A stretch of DNA of 64,000 bases from Leuctra nigra (taxonomy: Eukaryota > Arthropoda > Insecta > Plecoptera > Leuctridae). The translations under genes were made by a program, and so were the position numbers. The notes beneath the pieces are model-generated. The model saw only the letters and a program-made list of their open reading frames with translations. It searched no databases and was not told the origin of the DNA. The stretch is from assembly GCA_934045905.1 (NCBI GenBank), contig OW203762.1, positions 51,051,411 to 51,115,410 of the forward strand, written 5' to 3'. Shown here in pieces: positions 13,801 to 25,800 of the stretch. How positions within the stretch are numbered: the stretch's first letter is position 1; every line of letters begins with the position of its first letter.

Positions 13801-16800
13801 ACAACTTCGTGTTACAACTCTTCGCATTTCGCGAGGGAATTGAACAAAAGTTAGCTGCAAGTCAGCGCGAACTTGAGTCTTATCTGCGAATACCATAAGT
13901 CTGATATTATTAAGAGGAATTGTATTTTGGGCATTGTTTGAGTTAAAATTAAGTTTATACCTATCGTTATACAAATTGATCTTTTAAACGAAACTTATGA
14001 TTTTTTAATGTGAATTCAATTTGTCAAGAAAGAATCATATTTTTTAATTGCTCTATTTTAATTAGTCGAGAGTTAGAATTTGATTTGACCTCTCTTTGAT
14101 GTAATTTTCTAGAGTGTAATTAGAACTAATTATATTTCTTTAAGTTTGAATTCTCATTTTCAAGACATCCTCTGAAGTTACAGCATCTAGCTGTTAGCAT
14201 GTCGATTCTTCCTCATTTATTTCATGTTTTCGTGTTCTTTTTTCAAATTACAAAACAATTTTCCGTTTTCACTCGTTTCAGAACGAAATTTCTGTTTGAA
14301 GTAATTTATGTCCGCCTCTCACGCCATTTCCTTTGCTTTTCAAGTGTTTTCCTCAGCTTCTGTGCTCTTCCCACGATCTTGCTTTCCCACTGTGCAAGAA
14401 CAAGACAATTTGCTCTACGAGCCGGCTAATTAGTATTCCAACCCTCTCATTCATACATTCAGAAACAAGCTGAAGTACGCTAAACACAAGTGAAATTAAT
14501 ACCTAGGCATTCCACACGTCTCTGTCGACTTGTATTACACATCGTATTGGTTCTCCATTACTCCACTCACCCCCATGTGTTTTACTCTCCAGTCTCATTA
14601 AAACTCGATTATTACAAACACCCGTTAGGATTTTTATTGTTTACATCTGCACATTAACATCGTATTACTTCGATTACATGATTCAAATACTGTTTTTACG
14701 TGTTTTTGTTATAATTATTGTCCACGAATGCCTAACCTCTGACGCCGAACAGTGAATATAATTGAACCCCGGAAATTGGAATCGATTTACGGTCAACGTC
14801 ACGTGCTTGGCTGCATCTTTTGCTGAAATTCTGCTCATTTACATCGAATTCAATCATGATTCGATTAATGTTTTAATATTTTCGTTCCATTTTTTTCATG
14901 AATGCATATCTCTTGACGCCAAACAGTGAATATTGAACCCCGGCCGGAATCGATGAACATTCGGTCGACGCCACGTGCTTGACTGCATCTTTTGCTGCGG
15001 CTTGTGCGGCTGAACGAGAAAACACATCTGCCTGCGACACTGCGCTGTCAATATCACAATATTTGCATGGCGCTGTTACGTAACATCACAATCTGAGAGA
15101 GATTCGATCGTCTCTTCACGCCGTGATCCATGAAATGCCCATCTGTTGTCGCCTATTCGTTCTCAAGTCACACATAATCTTGCACGCAGTTCCCCCCTAT
15201 ATCCTTGAATTTGTCACCACACATCCTCTTTCCGCCTCGCTTTCCGCTCGCAGAAAAAAACCGTCGTGCAACACGTGTCGCCCTCACGGTCTCCTAGATA
15301 TCCTAGTCCAAGACTAGTCCAAGATGTAGACCCCTTTCTGACAATTGTTTTATTTACGCAGACTTGTCTAGACTGCATATGGCCAAGGTTGCAAATGGCG
15401 ACCTGAGGACGGCGTCTAGACAAATTAGCAATCACGTCACACGCGTCTCAAATAAAAATAATACTTCCATGTTGTTCTGAAAATGAATGAACTTCGTGAT
15501 GGTCACGTGATGGTACCACGTGATCAGAGTGACTCACTGAGTGAGCCGCCTAGACTAAACGATCGCGTCAGACACTTATGAATGAGCATAAGTGGAAATT
15601 AATACTATGTAGATTTTACAAGCACATGGCTGAGTTGTAAACATTTTCATTGATGATGCCACTCATTGGGTTTTGTAAATGAAGTTGCAATGATTTGTAC
15701 AGTCGATCGTCTTTCTGAACCAAGTGATACTTTCTTTCAACCGGCGCTCGCTCAAACTATTGACCATACTGTCAACGATCGATATGATAACATACATTTG
15801 AAACATTTAAAATAATTAATTAAAATATGTATAAAAGAAAACAATGCGAAGTAACTTTTGTTTAAAATACATTGCACATGTTTTCATAAGAGAATGTTAT
15901 TTGGATGTACCTATGGTAAGAAAGTCGGAAAAATGAGTGTATGGTGAAATTTAAACCAATTATTTGGGCTGAACTATAGATTTTCTTTCTTGAACGGGAA
16001 ATGGGAGGTAATGTATAAAGGGGCTAATTAATTACCCCCCCCCCCCACACACACACACACACACACAACTTTCCGGTGCCCATCATTACAATTATATTAT
16101 CGAAAGAAGTTGAATGAACAGAGATAATGATTATCTTCCAACACCCTGCACGATGTATTTGAGCGTCGCGTCATGGAATTGATTGGAGGGTTCGCTTTTC
16201 GCGTGATTTCTCTGCGTGAAATTAGACTGTAAGATTTATGACACCACGAAGAGACGATGAAGTTAAAACATTGTATTCTGCATAAAGTTAATTCAGTTTC
16301 CTCTCCAGCTTATTCAATGCGCAGTCAAACCAAATGTTATTCTGCTCTTCGCAAGCTGGAAGCAGGAAGATTGTACTAGAAAGTGACCTTGAATCGATGT
16401 GATTTATCGATTTTTTTTCATTTGCATCACAACCCGCAGCTGACAAACTCGCAACAATAATAGTTAATTTGTTTATTATTCGATCAATCAAGTGATTCTG
16501 TTATTTATTTATTGGATCAATCAAGTGCTTCTGTCATTTGTCTGGTCTGCGTAGATGTTGCTGCGGCCTCACGCGCACCTTCCACAAGGGCGCCGCGAGC
16601 AGCGATGTGGACGGCGACGCGGACATGGGCGAGGTGTGGAGCTCGTCGAGACACACGCAAGCGTCGCCGACAGACGCCTACGGCACCATAGAGTTCCAGG
16701 GCGGCCCGCATCCCAACAAGGCACAGGTACAGAGCCACTTGGATTCTCTCTTCGAGACGTTATGAATGATTCAGATTAGCAGATTACATGCATGGTAAAG

Positions 16801-19800
16801 CAGATCGCTTCATATCATGCCCGTGGGAACATTTGGATTATAACTTCAAAAGTAGATAACGAGATTTAAGCCAGTCTGTACCTAGGCGAATAATCAACTT
16901 AGTAATTGACAAAATGAAGTGGAGTAATGACACTCAAGTAGGCCTACAATGATGTATAATAATGTTGTGACGTGTACGTTGCAGTATGTCCGCCTCGCCT
17001 ACGACACCCGGCCCGAGCACATCGTCACCCTCTTCACCCGCGAGTGGAGTCTCGAGACGCCCAAACTCCTCATCACCGTGCAAGGCGGCAAAGCCAACTT
17101 CGAGCTGCAGACGAAGCTGAAGAAAGTCCTGCGAAAAGGCTTGCTGAAGGCGGCGAAAACCACCGGAGCCTGGATTTTCACGGGCGGCACCAACACCGGT
17201 GAGAGCTAAGATATTTAATAATTCATGTGACTCGTCTCGTCGGTTGCCGAGAAATTGAGTCGAATTGAAGGCGTTCGTTCGGTATTGACGCGTGAGAGCG
17301 CTTCAAGCTGATTAGTCGAGGCGAGACGCGTCGGGACGCCGGCGTCGCGGCGGATTACGTCACTGAATGAAATCACAGCTTATGGAAGTTTCTGATCGCC
17401 GGAATGATCATATACTGGTTTCATGACCGCCTCACAGCAGCCTCTTCGTTTTACGGCAATCACAATGAAAGCTCTGAGTACTTTCAATTATTATTGACCA
17501 TAAAACACTTCATTCCAGCCGAAGAACTCTTTCAATAACGCTTATCGAAGTTACGACACGCGATGGCACAACAAACATGGCACCTCTCATAATTCGTCAA
17601 CGATGGTTTCGTTATCATTCTGTTCCATATTTTCTACTTGAATGCCACGCTGCTGCCTTCTATTCGATATTCCACGCCACTTGGCAATGCTATTTGGAAG
17701 ACATGTCCTGAATTTAATACTCTCATATTCTTCTCGTTTTTTTTAACTCTTGAAAACTTAATAATTCGTTCAGAGGACCGTCGTGGCCTCACGAGTTTGT
17801 GTTCTGAAACTCCGGCTCTGTCGCAACTCGATCTTGTCTTTCCGTCTGTGAACCGTCTTGATTCGATTTCGCCTGTGTTATCGCGCGATTACCCCATGTG
17901 ACTGACTCAACACCTGGGCTGTTTCACGACGAGCGTCTCGTCGAAGGCACTTGCGGAACTAATACAAGATAGAATCGAACTTCACGGAGCTTACACAAAG
18001 AAGAGATTTAGTTCGCCCTCTTAGAGTTGTCTCTCCGCGAAACCACTGCGTCTTGCGTGGAGTTCAGTTACTGTTCTCATCCAATTATTTGGAGCGATGA
18101 CGCCGAGATCTTGTCTTTCAGGGGAGGATTCCTGTCTTATCGCGTACTCTACGGGATTATTTGATGTGTAGAGAAGTTTACAGGTTCATATTTTAAATGT
18201 TAATTTATGCATTGCTGAAATTGTTGCCATGTTATGCAAATTTATTTACGTTGTGCGATATTAATCTGCAAAATAGCAAAATAAGAGAACAAAATAACTC
18301 GCTACTAAATTTGTTACGACCCTTATTTAATATGTTATTTTTCCCCGGCGGGATAATGGTAGTAGATGCTATGGTAACATTGTTAATTCTCATAGCTGAA
18401 ACTTTTTTTTTTATTTCGCGACGGACTGGTACAGAGCGTTGTTATTTAATCAATGTAAAGGTCAAGGTACTATTATTATTGAATTTAATAACATAAATGA
18501 TGATGTCGGAGTTGAACTGCACGCGCCCAATCCCAGCCCAAGTCTCAAGTGAGTTTACTTGTTGCTGACAGGTGTAACGCGACAGGTGGGCGACGCGTTG
18601 TTGCTGGAACGCTCGCAGCGTAGCGGCCGCGTCATCAGCATCGGCATCGCGCCGTGGGGCATCGTCGAGAACAACCACGAGCTCGTCGGCCACAACAGAG
18701 ACGTCCCATACCACTCAATCTCGTCACCAAGGTAACGTACCAGTTCATTTGATTGCGGTGGCTGGCGGAGACACGCTGCGGGTCAAATATATGCCGGAGT
18801 GACCCACTGACTACTGCAAGTCAAGTTAATGCGCCGGCGTGGCTTACATACTACTGTAGAGTTAATTCTGTGCGCCAGGGTGGCTCGCACACTACTTGGC
18901 GGCTAAGTCTTTGCGGCGGAGTGACACGCACACTACTTAAAGTCAAGTTAATGCGCCGGCGTGGCTTACATACTACTGAAGAGTTAACTCTATGCGCCAG
19001 GGTGGCTCGCACACTACTTGGCGGCTAAGTCTTTGCGGCGGAGTGACTCGCACACTACTTAAAGTCAAGTTAATGCGCCGGCGTGGCTTACATACTACTG
19101 AAGAGTTAACTCTGTGCGCCAGGGTGGCTCGCACACTACTTGGCGGCTAAGTCTTTGCGGCGGAGTGACTCGCACACTACTTAAAGTCAAGTTAATGCGC
19201 CGGCGTGGCTTACATACTACTGAAGAGTTAACTCTATGCGCCAGGGTGGCTCGCACACTACTTGGCGGCTAAGTCTTTGCGGCGGAGTGACACGCACACT
19301 ACTTAAAGTCAAGTTAATGCGCCGGCGTGGCTTACATACTACTGAAGAGTTAACTCTGTGCGCCAGGGTGGCTCGCACACTACTTGGCGGCTAAGTCTTT
19401 GCGGCGGAGTGACACGCACACTACTTAAAGTCAAGTTAATGCGCCGGCGTGGCTTACATACTACTGAAGAGTTAACTCTGTGCGCCAGGGTGGCTCGCAC
19501 ACTACTTGGCGGCTAAGTCTTTGCGGCGGAGTGACACGCACACTACTTAAAGTCAAGTTAATGCGCCGGCGTGGCTTACATACTACTGAAGAGTTAACTC
19601 TGTGCGCCTGGATGGCTCGCACACTACTTGGCGGCTAAGTCTTTGCGGCGGAGTGACTCGCACACTACTTAAAGTCAAGTTAATGCGCCGGCGTGGCTTA
19701 CATACTACTGAAGAGTTAACTCTGTGCGCCAGGGTGGCTCGCACACTACTTGGCGGCTAAGTCTTTGCGGCGGCATCCACGAAGCATCCCTCGTGGCCCT

Positions 19801-22800
19801 GTGTGTGGCCACGACTGCTGATCCGCTCCGTGAGCATGTTGTCGACGTCACCACGGACTTGCGCCAATTACAGATTGTTTCGCATCACCGAGCAAATCCG
19901 CGAACAAATAGCACGTAATTACAGCTTGTTTATTTATATTCTGTTTAAATACGCCGAGTCGTTAAAAGCAGATTAACGAATGCCTCCTCTACTCATCTAC
20001 CAACTGTTGTTTCTACTTGTTTCATGCACTCAGTGCGTGAAGCAGACGTCAGTATTCTAGTGAAGTGCCTCTAATAGAGACCGATACAGTTTAAATGAAT
20101 ACAAGTCAGCCTTAAAATAATAATATCAATGCGCCATATTTCATAATACAACTGGCCGTGCTCTGTGGGAGTTATGTTGGGACTTTGCAGTGTGACAACT
20201 GAGCAATATATCATCCACCGTTCTTTGCGAGACTCGACCGTTCCCAACCCCCGAGGTCAGTGGCTCGCAAAACCCTCCCTCTAATACTGCGTTATCAGCT
20301 AAAGTCTGGGTCTATGAATTCCTGAATCATTACATCGTTCAGCTCCCGAACTGAAACAAATTAATTTTCTAGTTAGATACATATTACTTATTTGACGCGG
20401 AAGGACGGTTGAACATTGCAAGTGATTTTAGCACGTACTAAAACACAACCCTTAAACCCTTTATTGCCCAGCGATGCTGGACGCGTTTTATTGTTTCACT
20501 ATAATTTTGCGTGGACCATAAAACTACCATCTTTAATTAAAGCTGCCCACGGTTAGGTGAAATTAAGAACTTGGTCATTATATGTCGTAATTATAGAGCT
20601 TTTAGCAAAACGCAAAGTTTTCCCAGCATCTAGGCCAGGCGCCCATTTGCATTCACGTCATTAAAGCATATTTCACGTCAGTTGCGCCGATATTAATTCC
20701 AGTTTTATTATTCTTCTTGCAGATCAAAGTTTGCTGTTCTGAACAATCGCCACGCGTACTTCCTATTGGTGGATAATGGAACTGGAGGAAAATACGGCGC
20801 TGAAATTATACTTAGAAGAAAATTGGAAAAATTCATTTCAAACCAAAAACTACATCCAGGTAAGGATCTATTTGACAATCTAATCGTAAACCAACTAATT
20901 ATACAAGCTCTACTAGTTTACACAAATGTTTCATATTTACATTGAGAAAACTATCTCATGCCAACTATGCTAAACATCGAATATCCGGCAGTTCCCGCTG
21001 TGAGGCAAATGATGAACACGATACATTTGATTACTGTAAAAGCGTTTCGTATCGTCACAAATGTATTCCATGATTCAGTGTGATGTTTTATGCGGTCGCA
21101 GTGTTTCGTTTTGTTTCACACTTCTATTGATTGATGCACTGACCTTTTCCACATCGATTCATTCGAAATGCACTCGATACCATTGTCCGATGCGTGACCC
21201 ATCACTGACAAACTTTATTGAAGCCGTCTATTTCCTATTGCTGCATTCTACTAAGCTCATTGCAATTTACTTTATTGAATGTTTGTATTGTGCTCATGAA
21301 ATATGAGCATCACAATTGGAACAAAAGAGCCATAAACAATTCTAAATTGGTTTATTCAAAAACTCACGGATTTCGTTGTTTTAGGGACAAAAAGTCTCAC
21401 TTGAAGCTTTTAAAACGAATTATGTTTTTCCGTCAAGCCGAGGGTTTATTTTTGTAGCTCGCTCGTTTTTCCGCTGACTTCATTAGCTGGACTGTCGAGA
21501 GAAAAGACTAGTTTGGTCGATCACTCTTGCTGGCGGGCGGCGCGTCGTTATGAACAAATGACGCGTCATCGAGATGGCAGTGAACACGTGCATGATGATG
21601 TACACGCGATGGACGGCGGATGAGTGACGAGGTATGCGGACGTGTTTCACGGCCAGAACGGATGACGGGAATTGCCAATGGAGATGTAATGACAGAGTTT
21701 AGGCCGATGATTGCCGTGCTAATCGTGACTCTCGAGCCAGATCAATCAAAATGTCGGAATGCGCCGTCACTTGTGATTGACTTCATATTGCTTTTGCATT
21801 GTAATTAAATGTATAGAGACACATTTTTTCATCGTATGTAAATCTCTATTCACAAATGGGCTCTGTACTAGATGTATATAAATTCAAACCGTATTTAGGA
21901 TTCGGTCCCTGGGGGTTATAATATACTGTTATGTGGTTTTTGGGTTGTCATGTGTAACTTTTTTTTTTGTAAATAAAGAGGTGGTTGTACACTGACTAAA
22001 ACAATCTCTGCATGATGTGCGGCGATGCAGAGCAAACAAAACACCAGACAGCATCTGTTCTCCTGACCAACAAGAGATATTCTCCGGACTTACAGGAGAT
22101 ATTCTCTGCACGCACAACATTTTCTCTACTCCAGAAGAGAAAATTGTTTTACACGCTCTCGCAATGCATCGAAGCGATAGATTTTCTCTTTGTTTATGAC
22201 TGCCATAGATTTTTATTATTGGCAGGTTCGTGGCACCTCCACCTAACATTTGTGAACTTTTCGAGTTCCCATTGTAACATATAGCTTCTTTATATTCCAT
22301 GAACGCAACACTTTCATACATTATTGTAACCCAATCATTGGCATGAGAAAGCTTCGCGTCAGGCCACTTTGAAAGCTGCTCTTGATTGAAGGGGAACATC
22401 CACAATCAAATTACCCCGACACTCTCGGCCCTCTCGGGGAGTTTTTCACCGGGAAGTTCGACTTCATTGGGCCGGTGTGAAGCACTCTGGGCAGAAAGGG
22501 TTACCTTGTTAGTCTGGCGATGTGCAGAAAGGTCCTTCGCTTTTTAACTACTTGATTTAGAATTACGAGATGAGGCGAGAGAATAATGTCAACGTGAGAA
22601 TATCTTATTACTTTCTTCACACAGACTTATAATATTGTCAAGTGGAACAACCTCAAAGAGTCCGCTGCACTCGAATGTGACTCTGGAGGGTTGTTCTAAA
22701 TTTCCTTGTCACTTGATACGGGCTCACTGCACACTGGAGTGCTATCTATTTAACATGGCAGTGACGCCGTATCAGCTCACTTGATACGGGCTCACTGCAC

Positions 22801-25800
22801 ACTGGAGTGCTATCTATTTAACATGGTAGTGACGCCGTATCAGCTCACTTGATACGGGCTCACTGCACACTGGAGTGCTATCTATTTAACATGGTAGTGA
22901 CGCCGTATCAGCTCAATTGATACGGGCTCACTACACACTGGAGTGCTATCTATTTAACATGGTAGTGACGCCGTATCAGCTCACTTGATACGGGCTCACT
23001 GCACACTGGAGTGCTATCTATTTAACATGGTAGTGACGCCGTATCAGCTCACTTGATACGGGCTCACTGCACACTGGAGTGCTATCTATTTAACATGGTA
23101 GTGACGCCGTATCAGCTCACTTGATACGGGCTCACTGCACACTGGAGTGCTATCTATTTAACATGGCAGTGACGCCGTATCAGCTCACTTGATACGGGCT
23201 CACTGCACACTGGAGTGCTATCTATTTAACATGGCAGTGACGCCGTATCAGCTCACTTGATACGGGCTCACTGCACACTGGAGTGCTATCTATTTAACAT
23301 GGTAGTGACGCCGTATCAGCTCACTTGATACGGGCTCACTGCACACTGGAGTGCTATCTATTTAACATGGTAGTGACGCCGTATCAGCTCACTTGATACG
23401 GGCTCACTGCACACTGGAGTGCTATCTATTTAACATGGTAGTGACGCCGTATCAGCTCACTTGATACGGGCTCACTGCACACTGGAGTGCTATCTATTTA
23501 ACATGGCAGTGACGCCGTATCAGCTCACTTGATACGGGCTCACTGCACACTGGAGTGCTATCTATTTAACATGGCAGTGACACCGTATCAGCTCACTTGA
23601 TACGGGCTCACTGCACACTGGAGTGCTATCTATTTAACATGGTAGTGACGCCGTATCAGCTCACTTGATACGGGCTCACTGCACACTGGAGTGCTATCTA
23701 TTTAACATGGTAGTGACGCCGTATCAGCTCACTTGATACGGGCTCACTGCACACTGGAGTGCTATCTATTTAACATGGTAGTGACGCCGTATCAGCTCAC
23801 TTGATACGGGCTCACTGCACACTGGAGTGCTATCTATTTAACATGGTAGTGACGCCGTATCAGCTCACTTGATACGGGCTCACTGCACACTGGAGTGCTA
23901 TCTATTTAACATGGTAGTGACGCCGTATCAGCTCACTTGATACGGGCTCACTGCACACTGGAGTGCTATCTATTTAACATGGTAGTGACGCCGTATCAGC
24001 TCACTTGATACGGGCTCACTGCACACTGGAGTGCTATCTATTTAACATGGTAGTGACGCCGTATCAGCTCACTTGATACGGGCTCACTGCACACTGGAGT
24101 GCTATCTATTTAACATGGTAGTGACGCCGTATCAGCTCACTTGATACGGGCTCACTGCACACTGGAGTGCTATCTATTTAACATGGTAGTGACGCCGTAT
24201 CAGCTCGCTTGATACGGGCTCACTGCACACTGGAGTGCTATTTATTTAACATGGTAGTGACGCCGTATCAGCTCACTTGATACGGGCTCACTGCACACTG
24301 GAGTGCTATCTATTTAACATGGTAGTGACGCCGTATCAGCTCACTTGATACGGGCTCACTGCACACTGGAGTGCTATCTATTTAACATGGTAGTGACGCC
24401 GTATCAGCTCACTTGATACGGGCTCACTGCACACTGGAGTGCTATCTATTTAACATGGTAGTGACGCCGTATCAGCTCACTTGATACGGGCTCACTGCAC
24501 ACTGGAGTGCTATCTATTTAACATGGTAGTGACGCCGTATCAGCTCACTTGATACGGGCTCACTGCACACTGGAGTGCTATCTATTTAACATGGTAGTGA
24601 CGCCGTATCAGCTCACTTGATACGGGCTCACTGCACACTGGAGTGCTATCTATTTAACATGGTAGTGACGCCGTATCAGCTCACTTGATACGGGCTCACT
24701 GCACACTGGAGTGCTATCTATTTAACATGGTAGTGACGCCGTATCAATTGATACGAGACGACAGGGAACCGTCCTCAGAAGACCGTGAATAACATTGAGA
24801 TGAGAAGCTTGTCACCATGACAAGGAAAGTTATCACTTATGTAATCACACCCCTGGAGTTATTTCCTACATTTTGTAATATCTTGTGAACCATTCGATAA
24901 TATGATAATGTTGAAAATAAGAAATATCACTATTTCTTGAGTCTACCTATAGCGTACATCTATCATATTGTCTACCCTTCCCTCTTCCTTGTTTCTTGTG
25001 CTCAAGTAACCCGTGTGCGTGATGTTCCAGGCACGCCCGTGTCTGGTGTGAGTAACGCGTGTGCGTGATGTTCCAGGCACGCCGTGTCTGGTGTGAGTAA
25101 CGCGTGTGCGTGATGTTCCAGACACGCCGTGTCTGGTGTGAGTAACGCGTGTGCGTGATGTTCCAGGCACGCCCGTGTCTGGTGTGAGTAACGCGTGGGC
25201 GCGATGTTCCAGGCACGCCGTGTCTGGTGTGAGTAACGCGTGGGCGTGATGTTCCAGGCACGCCGTGTCTGGTGTGAGTAACGCGTGTGCGTGATGTTCC
25301 AGACACGCCGTGTCTGGTGTGAGTAACGCGTGTGCGTGATGTTCCAGGCACGCCCGTGTCTGGTGTGAGTAACGCGTGGGCGCGATGTTCCAGGCACGCC
25401 GTGTCTGGTGTGAGTAACGCGTGGGCGTGATGTTCCAGGCACGCCGTGTCTGGTGTGAGTAACGCGTGTGCGTGATGTTCCAGGCACGCCGTGTCTGGTG
25501 TGAGTAACGCGTGGGCGTGATGTTCCAGGCACGCACTGCAGCACGCCCGTGGTGTGTCTGGTGATCGAAGGAGGGACCAACACGATCAGAGCAGTGCTGG
25601 AGTATGTCACGGACACGCCGTGTCTGGTGTGAGTAACGCGTGTGCGTGATGTTCCAGGCACGCACTGCAGCACGCCCGTGGTGTGTCTGGTGATCGAAGG
25701 AGGGACCAACACGATCAGAGCAGTGCTGGAGTATGTCACGGACACGCCGTGTCTGGTGTGAGTAACGCGTATGCGTGATGTTCCAGGCACGCACTGCAGC

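Larger units (their letters stand above)
1807..16554 (+). other. Trpm intron 1 (14.7 kb)
   Basis: No Trpm exon lies inside, because the family sequence is contiguous across the junction. It holds a truncated LINE (3579-5143), a possible tRNA-like element near 8370-8470, an inverted-repeat element (12049-12540), an AC microsatellite near 13333, a diverged 173-bp duplication (about 14660-15000) and a poly-C/AC tract at 16035. The rest (1807-3578, 5144-8370, 8470-12048, 12541-14660, 15000-16554) is AT-rich, and I see nothing I can support in it. Confidence 0.75.

Noticed and set aside
22709..24746. CRISPR array
   Set aside because: The units are contiguous, near-identical tandem repeats without unique spacers, and the sequence is eukaryotic.
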